From positions 1-43,184 of IMG/VR virus record IMGVR_UViG_3300035168_000026: DNA of 43,184 bases, one strand, 5' to 3'. The notes beneath the pieces are model-generated. The model had not been told where the DNA came from, ran no database searches, and saw nothing but the letters and a program-made list of their open reading frames with translations. Positions 5,442 through 13,734 of the stretch are shown piece after piece; position 1 is the first letter of the stretch; every line of letters starts with the position of its first letter. This stretch comes from a virus. Both the position numbers and the translations under genes were made by a program.

Positions 5442-7091
5442 GTGACCGTCCTAAGCCTGGACGAGCAGCGCCAGAAGAACCGCGCCAAGGCGAAGCGTCA
5501 CTACGACAAGCAGCGCGTCGTCACCGACCAGGGCTTCCGCTGCCAGTGCACGGTCTGCGGCGACGAGTTCTTCGCCCGGAAGCGCGACGTGAAGGTCTGC
5601 GGCGAGGGCGGGTGCGCCAAGGTCGTGGCCAGGCAGCGGTACAAGCCCTTCACCGTCGAGCACTTCGAGAAGTGGGCGTCCGGAGTGATCTTGGACAACG
5701 GCAAGCCCTGGAAGCTGGAGCGGTTCCATAAGCGCTTCATCGCCGACCTGTTCTCCGGCTTCCGCGAGCTTTGGCTCCTGATCGGCGAGGGGAACACGAA
5801 GACGACGACGCTGGGCGGGATCGCGCTGTATCACTGCCAGTTCCGGCGGCTAGGACGAGTCCCGATTGCGGCTGCATCTCGCGACCAAGCGTTCGAGATG
5901 TATCTGCAGATGCAGGTCATGGTGGAGTCGTCACCAGCCCTGTGGGATCTGTTCAAGTGTCACGAGGGCCAGCGCCAGATCAAGTGCGACTCGATGTCGT
6001 CGCGAGCACAGATCTTCTCGGCCGACGACCGCACCGGCGACGGCGTCATCTTTACGCTGGCGCTGATCGATGAGCTACACCGGGCCAGAGACCTGAGGCT
6101 CTACCGCACCTGGGTCGGCAAGACCGAGAAGAGGGGAGGCCAGGTGGCAGGGATCTCGACCGCCGGTGATCCTGGCTCCGACTTCGAGCTTACGCGGGCG
6201 CGGATCCGCCAGACGGCGACCGACCGCAAGACCGACGAGCCTGGCTATCTGCGGGCGGCGTCCAAGGATGTCGTCCTGCACGAGTATGCGTGCCCGCCGG
6301 AGTCCGATGTCGAAGACATGAAGAATGTGAAGCTCGCCAATCCGTTCTCCGGCATCACGCTCACGAGCCTCAAGCGCAAGCGCAAGTCTCCGACGATGAC
6401 GATCTCGCACTGGAAGCGGTTCACCTGCAACATCGCCACCCGCGACATCAACGCGGCCATCCTGGAGCAGGAATGGTTCGACCAGGTGACGAGCATCGAG
6501 ATCCCGGTCGGCGTGCCGATCTACTGCGGCCTGGACGTGGCATGGAAGAACGACACCACGGCTCTGGCTCCGCTGTGGGTGAGAGACATGAGCTTCCGCT
6601 TGTTCGGCAAGGGCGAGATCCTTGTGCCTCCTGGTGGGGGCCAGTCGCTCGACCCGCACAAGGTGGAGGACGCACTGCTCCAGACGCACGACCGGAACCC
6701 GATCCATACGCTCGTGATGGACACGATCAAGGCGGAGCAGCTGGCTGCCTGGGCGGCAGAGAATCTGGGCTGCACGGTGATCGACCGTGGCCAGTCCAAC
6801 GCGCACGCCGCGCTCGACTACGAGCGCTGGATGGAGGGCATCCGCGAGGGCAGCATCTACCACCCTGGTGACGCCGACTGCACACGGCACGTGCTCAACG
6901 CCGTGGCCCGGCCGCTGCCCAGCGACAAGACGAGATTCGACCGGCCCATGGCCACTCGTGGCGGGCCGGAGCTTGCGCAAGCTATGCGGGTGATCGATTG
7001 GCTCACCGCTGCCGCGATGGCGAACACCCAGGCCGTCGCCGATCTGATGGAGCCGGAAGAGCCGCAGTACCGCGTGGCGGGATTCTCGTGA
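5442..7091 (+). CDS. terL: Terminase large subunit
   Basis: A 549-residue DNA-packaging motor. An N-terminal Cys-rich module (residues about 31-60, CQCTVCGDEFF, CGEGGCAK) precedes the ATPase. The Walker A is the divergent GEGNTKTT (115-122), the Walker B is ALIDELH (207-213), and the C-terminal RNase H-like nuclease begins at GLDVAWKNDTTAL, with the metal-binding Asp at 365. It translocates DNA into the prohead and cuts the concatemer. GTG 5442 is used; a four-codon frame starting at ATG 5431 ends across it (TCGTGA), which may couple initiation. No separate small terminase is obvious upstream, though the HNH protein at 4245 may assist packaging. Confidence 0.93.
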   Translation: MTVLSLDEQRQKNRAKAKRHYDKQRVVTDQGFRCQCTVCGDEFFARKRDVKVCGEGGCAKVVARQRYKPFTVEHFEKWASGVILDNGKPWKLERFHKRFIADLFSGFRELWLLIGEGNTKTTTLGGIALYHCQFRRLGRVPIAAASRDQAFEMYLQMQVMVESSPALWDLFKCHEGQRQIKCDSMSSRAQIFSADDRTGDGVIFTLALIDELHRARDLRLYRTWVGKTEKRGGQVAGISTAGDPGSDFELTRARIRQTATDRKTDEPGYLRAASKDVVLHEYACPPESDVEDMKNVKLANPFSGITLTSLKRKRKSPTMTISHWKRFTCNIATRDINAAILEQEWFDQVTSIEIPVGVPIYCGLDVAWKNDTTALAPLWVRDMSFRLFGKGEILVPPGGGQSLDPHKVEDALLQTHDRNPIHTLVMDTIKAEQLAAWAAENLGCTVIDRGQSNAHAALDYERWMEGIREGSIYHPGDADCTRHVLNAVARPLPSDKTRFDRPMATRGGPELAQAMRVIDWLTAAAMANTQAVADLMEPEEPQYRVAGFS

Positions 7092-7097
7092 GGGTAT

Positions 7098-7129
7098 CGT
7101 CGTGGCCTCCCGTGGCTCTCCGTGACCAC
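7098..7129 (+). repeat. Dispersed short repeat, copy 1
   Basis: GTCGTGGCCTC then TGGCTCTCCGTGACCAC (7113-7129), which recurs exactly as a 17-mer at 31951-31967. Looser inverted copies lie at 36655-36678 and 36716-36745. Here it is in the non-coding gap between terminase and portal. Confidence 0.5.
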
Positions 7130-7131
7130 AG

Positions 7132-7167
7132 AGCGCCCCTATGCGGCCGTCTGGCTGTGTGGGCGCT
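7132..7167 (+). other. Hairpin in the terminase-portal gap
   Basis: AGCGCCC (7132-7138) pairs with GGGCGCT (7161-7167) across a 22-base loop, shortly before the ribosome-binding site of the portal gene. It could attenuate readthrough or expose the start; there is no T tract. Confidence 0.35.
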
Positions 7168-7191
7168 TCGAGTCCGAAGGAGGGCCGGAGA

Positions 7192-8631
7192 GTGAGCACG
7201 ATCTCAGAGAACTGGCTTAGGACGCTGCTGAGCCGCCTGGAAGCCCGCTCCATCGAACTGAAGAAGTTCGATGGCTATTACAACGGCGACCATCCGATGC
7301 CGTTCTTGACCAAGGCCCACGAGGCCAAGATGCGCAACGAGTTCGTCAACATGCTGAAGGACAGCCAGGCCAACTTCATGCGCCTGGTGGTCGATGTCGT
7401 GGAAGAGCGCCTGAAGGTGGAGGGCTTCCGACTGTCGGCGACCTCCGACCAGGAGACGGACAAGGCGACCTGGGACATCTGGCAGGCGAATCAGCTGGAC
7501 TCGCAGTCGCAGGTTGCTTTCGTGGAGTCGCTGATCAAGGGCGTGAGCTACATGTCGGTGTGGTCGAGCGACGAGGACGGCGAACCGCCGGTGATCTGCG
7601 TCGAGGATCCGACAGAAACGATTGTCGCCTACGAGCCTGGCAGCAACTACCAGCGCCGCCTGGCAGCGCTCAAGGTCTGGCGCGACGAGGACGCCGGTCT
7701 GCGCCGGGCCAACGTCTACCTGCCGGACGGGATCTGGAAGTACAAGTCGGACCTGGGCAACAAGCCTGCCGCCGGTTTCGGCCAGTCGTTCATGCGCTCC
7801 TTCTTGCCGACGAGGCAGCCAGGAGCCGACTGGGACGAGATTCCAGGCTCGTGGGTGCCCAACCCCATAGGGGTCGTCCCCATCGTCCCGCTGCGCAACC
7901 GGCCCAGGCTCTTGAGCGAGGGAGAGTCGGAGCTTGCAGATGTCTTCCACGTCCAGAATCAGATCAACGGCATGCTGTTCCTGCTGCAGCTGGCGGGCTA
8001 CATGGGTGCGCACCGGCAGCGCTGGGTCAGCGGTCTCAAGATCATGGAGGACACGGCGGGCAACCCGGTCGAGCCTTTCAATCCGGCAGTGGACAAGCTC
8101 TGGCAGGCCGAGAACCCGGAGGTCAAGTTCGGCGAGTTCGAGCAGACGATGCTGGACGGATACCTCAAGTCCATCGACCAGAAGGTCCAGCACATCGCCG
8201 TAACCACCCGCACTCCCAAGCATTACCTGATCCCGACTGGCCAGGAGCCTAGCGGCGATGCGATCAAGTCGGCGGAGTCGGGCCTGGTCAAGAAGATCCT
8301 GCGCAAGCAGACTGTCTTCGGCGAGGGCCTGGAGGAAACGCTCAGGCTCGCTCGCTTGTTCGCCGGTGAGAGCGATTCGCCGGTCGATAGCGAGGTGGTG
8401 TGGGCCAGCCCGGAGATCACGACCGAGGCAGAGCAGGTCGATGCTGCGGCAAAGAAGCTCTCGCTGGGCCTGATCGACAAGGCCCAGGCTCTCGAAGACA
8501 TGGGCTATACGCAGCAGCAGATCACCAGGATGCTGGCCGCTTCCCCAGAGGCGGTAACAATCAACCCAGATCCAAACGCAGACCCCACGGCTCCGCCGGA
8601 GCCGGTGACTCCTGAGGAGGAGCAAGCATGA
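7192..8631 (+). CDS. Portal protein (SPP1 gp6-like)
   Basis: A 479-residue protein forming the dodecameric ring through which DNA enters the capsid. Length, position after terminase and sequence features (KKFDGYYNGDHPMPF near the N terminus, VVDVVEERLKVEGFR, a central NPIGVVPIVPLRNRP, and AVTTRTPKHYLIPTG) fit the SPP1-like portal family. The Pro/acidic C-terminal tail is typical. GTG 7192 has AAGGAGGG about seven bases upstream; the longer frame from 7141 would run through non-coding repeat sequence. It overlaps the scaffold gene by ATGA. Confidence 0.92.
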   Translation: MSTISENWLRTLLSRLEARSIELKKFDGYYNGDHPMPFLTKAHEAKMRNEFVNMLKDSQANFMRLVVDVVEERLKVEGFRLSATSDQETDKATWDIWQANQLDSQSQVAFVESLIKGVSYMSVWSSDEDGEPPVICVEDPTETIVAYEPGSNYQRRLAALKVWRDEDAGLRRANVYLPDGIWKYKSDLGNKPAAGFGQSFMRSFLPTRQPGADWDEIPGSWVPNPIGVVPIVPLRNRPRLLSEGESELADVFHVQNQINGMLFLLQLAGYMGAHRQRWVSGLKIMEDTAGNPVEPFNPAVDKLWQAENPEVKFGEFEQTMLDGYLKSIDQKVQHIAVTTRTPKHYLIPTGQEPSGDAIKSAESGLVKKILRKQTVFGEGLEETLRLARLFAGESDSPVDSEVVWASPEITTEAEQVDAAAKKLSLGLIDKAQALEDMGYTQQQITRMLAASPEAVTINPDPNADPTAPPEPVTPEEEQA

Positions 8632-9224
8632 GCGAGCAAGCCACAGAGCCGACCGCCGTGGTCGAGCCGACGCCGCCAGCGGAGCGGAGCTTCAGCCAGG
8701 CCGACGTGGACAGGATCGTCCAGGAGCGTGTGGCCAGGGTGAAGGCAGAGCCACCGGCCGACTACGCAGAGCTTCAGGCAGCAGCCAAGGAGCTAGCGGA
8801 GATCAAGCAGGCCGGGATGGACGAGACAGAGCGATTGCGTCAGCAGCTGGAGGAGACGGAGCAGCGGGCCGTCCAGGCGAAGGCGGCTGCGGAGCGCCAG
8901 CTGGTCCAGGCCTCGATCTTGGCGGAGGCGAGCAAGCAGAACGCGCTGAAGCCCGAACACCTTCACAGGCTTATCGACACGGGAGCGGTGACCGTTGGCG
9001 ACGACGGCCAGGTCACCGGAGCCGAGGAGGCCGTCAAGGCCTTCCTCGCAGAGAACCCGGAGTACGTCGGCTCGACACGACCCGCCGGGTCGGCGGACCA
9101 AGGCGCTCGCGGAGGCGGAGGCAACCAGCTGACGCGAGAAGACCTTCAAAAGATGTCCAGCAGCGAGATCGTGGCAGCCCAGAAAGACGGGCGGCTGTCG
9201 CACCTGCTGCAGGGCAGTTCCTGA
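8628..9224 (+). CDS. Capsid scaffolding protein
   Basis: A 198-residue highly charged, helical protein (residues about 25-105 are an Ala/Glu/Arg/Gln coiled coil with LRQQLEETEQRAVQAKAAAE). A Gly-rich linker (GARGGGGN) and a short C-terminal helical segment follow. This order, length and composition between portal and major capsid protein is the hallmark of siphovirus scaffold proteins, which guide prohead assembly and then leave. The C-terminal part probably contacts the capsid protein. Confidence 0.85.
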   Translation: MSEQATEPTAVVEPTPPAERSFSQADVDRIVQERVARVKAEPPADYAELQAAAKELAEIKQAGMDETERLRQQLEETEQRAVQAKAAAERQLVQASILAEASKQNALKPEHLHRLIDTGAVTVGDDGQVTGAEEAVKAFLAENPEYVGSTRPAGSADQGARGGGGNQLTREDLQKMSSSEIVAAQKDGRLSHLLQGSS

Positions 9225-9236
9225 AAGGAATAGGCA

Positions 9237-10094
9237 ATGGCTGGACCCATCGCTGACTTCATCCCAGAGATCTGGTCAGCAAACATCCTGGAGACCCTGG
9301 AGCAGACGCTCGTCTACGCAGGGCCTTCGGTTGTCAACCGCAACTACGAGGGCGACATCGCGCAGGCTGGCGACACCGTCCACGTGACCTCGTTCGACGA
9401 TCCGACCATCGGGTCGTACACGGTCGAGACGAACATCACCGTCCAGAGCATCGGAGACGACACCGACTCGCTCGTGGTCGATCAGGCGAAGTACTTCGCC
9501 TTCGACGTGGACGACGTGATCCGGCGGCAGGCGCTGCCGGGCTGGGTCGAGTACGTGACGGGTCGCGGCGGCTTCAAGCTCGCCAGCACCATCGACTCGT
9601 TCTTCTCGGGCCTCATGTACACGGCGGTCAACGGGACGGCGAACGATCTCGGCGACCTGACCGTGGACATCAGCGACAACAACGCCTACGGGGCGTTGGT
9701 CAACCTGCGCACGACGCTCAAGAACAGCGAGACGCCGGATGCAGGCCGGTGGGTCATCGTGTCGCCGGAGTTCTACGCGGCACTGCTCCAGGACAACCGC
9801 TTCATCGACGCCAGCGCATCGGGCAGCGACCAGGCCCTGCGCAATGGCTTCGTCGGGCGGGCGGCGGGATTCGACGTGTTCGAGTCCACGACCGTGCCGG
9901 AGCCGACCGCCAACCGGTGGGCGATCATCGCCGGGCACAACATCGCCACGACCTACGCCAGCCAGCTGACGGAGGTCAAGGCACAGGAGCGCGAGCTTCG
10001 GTTCGGGCACCTGGTCAAGGGCCTGGCTCTCTACGGTGGGAAGGTCTTCCGCCCGGAGAACCTCGCCATGTACACGGCGGTCGTCCAGGCGTAA
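9237..10094 (+). CDS. Major capsid protein
   Basis: A 285-residue HK97-fold coat protein starting at ATG 9237 with GAAAGGAA upstream. It has features of the short P22/phiKZ-independent actinophage group: FIPEIWSANILETLEQ at the N terminus, GDTVHVTSFDDPTIG, DQAKYFAFDVDDV, and a long C-terminal domain with RWVIVSPEFYAALLQDNRF and GFDVFESTTVPE. There is no protease gene beside it and no extended delta domain, so maturation probably does not use a phage protease. Its stop overlaps the glycosyltransferase start (TAATG), which is an unusual neighbour. Confidence 0.92.
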   Translation: MAGPIADFIPEIWSANILETLEQTLVYAGPSVVNRNYEGDIAQAGDTVHVTSFDDPTIGSYTVETNITVQSIGDDTDSLVVDQAKYFAFDVDDVIRRQALPGWVEYVTGRGGFKLASTIDSFFSGLMYTAVNGTANDLGDLTVDISDNNAYGALVNLRTTLKNSETPDAGRWVIVSPEFYAALLQDNRFIDASASGSDQALRNGFVGRAAGFDVFESTTVPEPTANRWAIIAGHNIATTYASQLTEVKAQERELRFGHLVKGLALYGGKVFRPENLAMYTAVVQA

Positions 10095-10771
10095 TGCGCC
10101 TGACGTTCGTGACACCCGCGTGGGGCCGGTTTGCCGTCACCAGACTGGCGCTCGCTCAGCGTCGTCAGCTGTGCGACGAACTGGCCCTGCGCGGGATCAC
10201 GGCCGACTGTGTCGTGGTCGCGGACGACGAGAACGTCGAAGTGGCGGAGGAGTTCGGCTTTCAGTCGCTCCTCCGCCCGAATCTTCTCGGCTACAAGCTC
10301 AACTCCGGCATCGCGCTGGCGCTGGAGCAGGAAGCCGATTACGTGAGCTTCGTGGGATCAGACGACTGGATGCACCCGGATCTCTTCGTGCCGGACATGC
10401 TCGACGGCCGCACGGTGGTCTCTGGGCGGAAGCTCTGCCAGTTCGACCTGGCGACCGGCCAGAGCAAGGTGGTCGGGACGAGGAGTCCGTTCGGCGTGAT
10501 CCCGTGGCTCATCCCCAGGTCGCTCCTGAGGCCGGAGATGGTGCCCCACCACCAGGGCAGTGGGCTGGACCTCCATCTGGCCCTGGGCCTGGGCGTGGCC
10601 TCGTGGCGGATGCACGACCCGCACCCGCTAGCACGAGTGGACTTCAAGTCGAGCGTGGGTCTCACACCGTATGGGGCCGGTATCGGAGTCACGGCACCGC
10701 GCCTCGAAACACGCTATCCGGAGTCGCTGGTGGAGATGGTGTACACCTGCAACCTGGAGGCAGCAGCGTGA
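10094..10771 (+). CDS. Glycosyltransferase family 2-like (GT-A), first of tandem pair
   Basis: A 225-residue protein from ATG 10094, directly fused in expression to the capsid gene (TAATG). The GT-A nucleotide-sugar fold is indicated by the N-terminal RLTFVTPAWGR strand-turn, CVVVADDEN, the LGYKLNSGIALALEQ helix, and the metal-binding FVGSDDWMHPD (Asp 90 and 91). Such enzymes transfer a sugar from an NDP donor; here the likely acceptor is a virion protein or a glycan on it. It overlaps the next glycosyltransferase by GTGA. The donor and acceptor cannot be inferred from sequence. Confidence 0.8.
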   Translation: MRLTFVTPAWGRFAVTRLALAQRRQLCDELALRGITADCVVVADDENVEVAEEFGFQSLLRPNLLGYKLNSGIALALEQEADYVSFVGSDDWMHPDLFVPDMLDGRTVVSGRKLCQFDLATGQSKVVGTRSPFGVIPWLIPRSLLRPEMVPHHQGSGLDLHLALGLGVASWRMHDPHPLARVDFKSSVGLTPYGAGIGVTAPRLETRYPESLVEMVYTCNLEAAA

Positions 10772-11541
10772 GCAAGCTGGCGTTCATCGTGCCGACCTTC
10801 CGCCGGTTCGACCTCACCAGGGTCTGCCTCCAGCAGCTGCGGCGGACATGCACGGCCCTGGCAGACATGGGGATCCAGGCGACAGCTGTGGTCGTGGGTG
10901 ACGATCAGAGCTTGGACGTGGCGGAGCTTCTGGGCTTCGCGACCGTGCGCCAGGACAATCTACCGCTGGGGCGGAAGTGGAACGACGGGATCGAGTATGC
11001 CTGCCGCTACCTGGGGGTCGATTACGTCATGCCCTTCGGCACCGACAACTGGGCCGACCCAGACCTGATCGCCTTCCTCCCCTCCCCTGACTCGATCATG
11101 GCTCACCGGCTCTGCACGCTCGTCCACCAGGACGGACACAAGTCGGTCAAGCTGAAGGTCACTTATGACGGCGGAGACGGAATCCGCTGCATGCCAGCTG
11201 CGCTGCTCGAAGTCTTGAGCTTCCGGCCCTGCGACGAAGATCGCAACCGGGCAACGGACACCTCGATGCGCGACCGGCTGGGACGCAGGCTGGGGCGTAA
11301 GCCTCCGTTCCAGTACATCGACCTGCACCCGCTCCAGATCGTCAGCTTCCAGTCCACGGAGCAGCAGCTGAACACGTACGACGACCTGGCCATGGCGTTC
11401 GGCGTGGGTGAGAGCTTGTCGCCCTGGGACGACCTGGCGACAGTCTATTCGAGCCAGGCCATCGCCGAGGTGCGCGAGGTGTTCGCATCCAGACACAGCG
11501 GAGGCCCCGTCTCCGAGGCCTCCGTGGGAGCGACCGCGTGA
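10768..11541 (+). CDS. Glycosyltransferase family 2-like (GT-A), second of tandem pair
   Basis: A 257-residue paralogue or analogue of the preceding protein. It has LAFIVPTFRRFDLTR at the start, VVVGDDQS, LPLGRKWNDGIEYA, and FGTDNWADPD (Asp 93) in the place of the DxD motif. The similar architecture and the direct GTGA coupling suggest a duplication and two successive sugar additions. The C-terminal 60 residues (from FQYIDLHPLQIVSFQS) have no counterpart in the first copy. It ends 11 bases before the convergent reverse-strand gene. Confidence 0.78.
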   Translation: MSKLAFIVPTFRRFDLTRVCLQQLRRTCTALADMGIQATAVVVGDDQSLDVAELLGFATVRQDNLPLGRKWNDGIEYACRYLGVDYVMPFGTDNWADPDLIAFLPSPDSIMAHRLCTLVHQDGHKSVKLKVTYDGGDGIRCMPAALLEVLSFRPCDEDRNRATDTSMRDRLGRRLGRKPPFQYIDLHPLQIVSFQSTEQQLNTYDDLAMAFGVGESLSPWDDLATVYSSQAIAEVREVFASRHSGGPVSEASVGATA

Positions 11542-11552
11542 GCGGGCTGGCT

Positions 11553-11906
11553 CTAGACCTCCTGGCCCGTGTCGGTGTCAACGACGACGACGACGGTGCC
11601 CGGCCCGTGATTGCCGACCCTGGACTCCTTCACCTTCACGGCCGTAGCGTAGGAATCGCTCCGTTTGATGATCTCGGCGAAGGCGACGTACGTGACGCGC
11701 TCCGGGCTGATCGAGCGGGCGACATCCTGGCCGACCCACCACTCGGCGGTCGAACGGCCCATGTGACGCCGGATGACGCGGCCGTCTTCGAAGCCATTCC
11801 AGACTTCGGCAGTGATGGCCTCTTCGCGGGCAGCAACGACGGCGTAGCGCCGGTTGCTCGTGGTGCGGATCTTGTGTCCACGGACGGTGAAGGTGCGGGA
11901 CGACAT
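11553..11906 (-). CDS. Hypothetical protein of a reverse-strand island, possible dual start
   Basis: A 117-residue protein from ATG 11906 with AGGAGG upstream. The frame remains open to ATG 11936, which lies six bases after the promoter -10, so a 127-residue leaderless form (MEFTPAQEAK added) is possible. The sequence is beta-rich with TVRGHKIRTTSNRRYAVVAA, ITAEVWNGFEDG and VTYVAFAEIIKRS; I do not recognise it. It sits alone, opposite to the glycan cassette, between the second glycosyltransferase and the first methyltransferase. Confidence 0.62.
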   Translation of the reverse strand: MSSRTFTVRGHKIRTTSNRRYAVVAAREEAITAEVWNGFEDGRVIRRHMGRSTAEWWVGQDVARSISPERVTYVAFAEIIKRSDSYATAVKVKESRVGNHGPGTVVVVVDTDTGQEV

Positions 11907-11935
11907 CTTGGCCTCCTGTGCTGGGGTGAATTCCA

Positions 11936-11970
11936 TACCCGTATTAAACATTACGGGAACCCTCGCGCAA
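11936..11970 (-). promoter_or_regulatory. Dispersed promoter element, copy B
   Basis: On the minus strand: TTGCGC (11970-11965), a 16-bp spacer, TTTAAT (11948-11943), ACGGGT, then ATG (11936-11934). The leader that follows reads TTCACCCCAGCACAGGAGG, with the Shine-Dalgarno sequence for the second start. Confidence 0.7.
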
Positions 11971-12003
11971 AGGTTCACGAGCCATTCCGGAGCGTTTCTT
12001 AAC

Positions 12004-12606
12004 ATGAGCGTCCAGGCATATCCGGCGGCATGGTACGACGAGGTCATGGTCGAGGACGGCAGCCCGGCTATGCTGCCGCTGGAGGACAGCCCGTGGCTGA
12101 CCACCTACGAAGCGCTGGCCGGGATGATCGACCCGCACGAGGAGGTCGTTGACCTGGGCTGCGGCACCGGCCGCTTCATCGAGCTTTTGCGCCGCAACGG
12201 GCACTACGCCAAGATCACCGGAGTGGACTGGTCGGCAGCTGCGCTCGAAGCAGCCTTCGAGTACGTAAGCACCGGCCCGACCGAGAGGAACAGCTGGCAG
12301 CGGCTCGACCTGCTCGACTGGCAGCCCGATCCCGACCGCGCTGGCAACACGGTCTACGTGTCCAGCGAGGTGCTGGAGCACATGCCTGACGATCTCGACC
12401 TGGTGCGCCGCCTGCCGCCTGGCCATCGGTTCCTGTTCACCGTGCCCAACTTCTGGTCAGAGTCGCACGTGCGGATCTTCGCAAACGTGGGCGACCTGTG
12501 GGCACGCTATGATGGGTTGCTCCACTTCCGGCTCTGGCGCATGACCGGCACGGAGCGCCAGGGCATCCATATCTGCGAGACGCGAAGGAGGCATGACGCC
12601 TGGTGA
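12004..12606 (+). CDS. SAM-dependent methyltransferase (class I), first
   Basis: A 200-residue methyltransferase. Motif I is VVDLGCGTGRF (residues 48-58) and motif II is KITGVDWSAAALEAA; motif IV is represented by NTVYVSSEVLEHMPD, typical of small-molecule O- or N-methyltransferases. The target is unknown; the cassette context points to methylation of a sugar or of a glycan intermediate on the virion. ATG 12004 is preceded by TTCTTAAC; the 12-mer TCTTAACATGAG at 11997-12008 also occurs at 5424-5435 before terminase. There is no clear Shine-Dalgarno sequence. Confidence 0.8.
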   Translation: MSVQAYPAAWYDEVMVEDGSPAMLPLEDSPWLTTYEALAGMIDPHEEVVDLGCGTGRFIELLRRNGHYAKITGVDWSAAALEAAFEYVSTGPTERNSWQRLDLLDWQPDPDRAGNTVYVSSEVLEHMPDDLDLVRRLPPGHRFLFTVPNFWSESHVRIFANVGDLWARYDGLLHFRLWRMTGTERQGIHICETRRRHDAW

Positions 12607-12686
12607 CCATCGAGAGACTCATAGTGCCCGTGCTGTTCTTCATCCTGGGCTACATGTGGTGTTCGCTGGGCTGGTGGCCGGGTTGA
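12603..12686 (+). CDS. 27-residue membrane peptide between methyltransferase and ATPase
   Basis: GTG 12603 overlaps the methyltransferase stop (GTGA) and the frame ends at TGA 12684-12686, which overlaps the TTG start of the next gene (TTGA). The peptide has one hydrophobic helix (IVPVLFFILGYMWCSLGWW) after a short charged N terminus. Tight coupling on both sides supports translation. The alternative, an N-terminal extension of the next gene through this interval from ATG 12593, looks like a shadow frame of this peptide. Confidence 0.5.
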   Translation: MTIERLIVPVLFFILGYMWCSLGWWPG

Positions 12687-13687
12687 AGCTGACGCTCGAC
12701 AGAGCTTGGCTGCGCCCGGACTTCCAGCCGCGCTCGCTCACCGACTCGCCCTTCGGGGAGGCCATGCCTGCTTCTCTTGCATGGGGGGACCTCTCCTGGG
12801 CCGTCCGTGACCACGAGCCGTGGAAGGGGTCTCTTGAGTCCTTCGGGGCTGCGCTGGTCACGGAAGCCAGAGGGACGCTCAAGGCGACACATGCCCCGAT
12901 CCATCTCGCCGTGTCGGGCGGCTACGACAGCCGCATCCTCTTGGCGATCTGCGAGGAGGAGGGCCTGGACGTGCTGTGCTGCGGCGACGGGACGCAGGAG
13001 CCGGTCGCCGGTCGGACTCTCGACTACCTGGGCGTCCCAGCCTCGCGCCGGTACACTCACGATCTGGACCAGGACGACCCCTACGGGGTCGCCCAGGTCG
13101 AGATCATGGGGGCAGCGCCGCTGTACTTCGGCATGTCCTTCTTCACCCCAGACCCTGGGGCCGTGCTCGTCACGGGCCTGGGCGGAGGCGAGTGGTTCAG
13201 CTATCCGGCGGCGGGCTGGCACAACGGGCATCGTGCCCGGACTCCACGCAAGACGCTGGTGGACTGGTGGATGGACACTTGGCCCAACTACTGGCTGCTG
13301 CCGATCTCCTGGCGGACGGGATACAAGTCGGCAATCCATCCGTATTGCATGATCAGCTACGCACAGCTGGCCACCAAGTGCCATCCGGAGTGGCTGTTCG
13401 AGACCAGGCCGGAGATCGAACTCGATGCCGTGCGCGAGGCCATGCTGTACGCGCTCGATCCGAAGCTCTGCGACCTGGGCTATGCGCCGCACCGTTACGA
13501 CTGGCGGCTGACCCAGGCCCAGGAAGAGTGGATCGATGATCGATTCCGGCGCTCGTGGCTGGGGAGCTTGCCGGAGATGGAAGGCGTCCGGCCGTCGCGC
13601 ATGCACCACGATCCCTTCGCCTGCACGATGGGCGGGCTGGCCACCTGGTGCGAGGCCCTGGTCGAGCAGGGAGCGACCATCACATGA
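12683..13687 (+). CDS. Asparagine-synthetase-like ATP pyrophosphatase
   Basis: A 334-residue PP-loop protein. HLAVSGGYDSRILLAI (SGGYDS at residues 78-83) is the ATP-pyrophosphate loop of the asparagine synthetase C-terminal domain; the N-terminal glutaminase (class II amidotransferase, Cys2) is absent. Related stand-alone domains adenylate a carboxylate and join it to an amine, and occur in polysaccharide and aminosugar clusters. With two methyltransferases, glycosyltransferases and a WbqC-like protein around it, a role in making an amide-bearing sugar is a reasonable inference. TTG 12683 is chosen because it overlaps the preceding peptide's stop; ATG 12593 would add 30 residues. Confidence 0.75.
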   Translation: MKLTLDRAWLRPDFQPRSLTDSPFGEAMPASLAWGDLSWAVRDHEPWKGSLESFGAALVTEARGTLKATHAPIHLAVSGGYDSRILLAICEEEGLDVLCCGDGTQEPVAGRTLDYLGVPASRRYTHDLDQDDPYGVAQVEIMGAAPLYFGMSFFTPDPGAVLVTGLGGGEWFSYPAAGWHNGHRARTPRKTLVDWWMDTWPNYWLLPISWRTGYKSAIHPYCMISYAQLATKCHPEWLFETRPEIELDAVREAMLYALDPKLCDLGYAPHRYDWRLTQAQEEWIDDRFRRSWLGSLPEMEGVRPSRMHHDPFACTMGGLATWCEALVEQGATIT

Positions 13688-13713
13688 CTGAGGCCCCATC
13701 TCTGGAGCCTCAG
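13688..13713. terminator. Hairpin between convergent genes
   Basis: CTGAGGC (13688-13694) pairs with GCCTCAG (13707-13713), extended by CC/GG after one mismatch. It lies in the 47-base gap between the forward ATPase gene and the reverse 79-residue gene, the expected place for a bidirectional terminator. Confidence 0.5.
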
Positions 13714-13734
13714 CCGGTGCTTATGTCGCGGAGT

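Noticed and set aside
4348-5445. 365-codon forward frame across 4348-5445
   Set aside because: It runs antisense to two reverse genes with good ribosome-binding sites and a shared promoter, and through the HNH gene in another frame.
12593-12682. N-terminal extension of the PP-loop ATPase from ATG 12593
   Set aside because: The extension overlaps a better mini-gene (12603-12686), and TTG 12683 overlaps its stop; the extra residues look like an out-of-frame version of that peptide.
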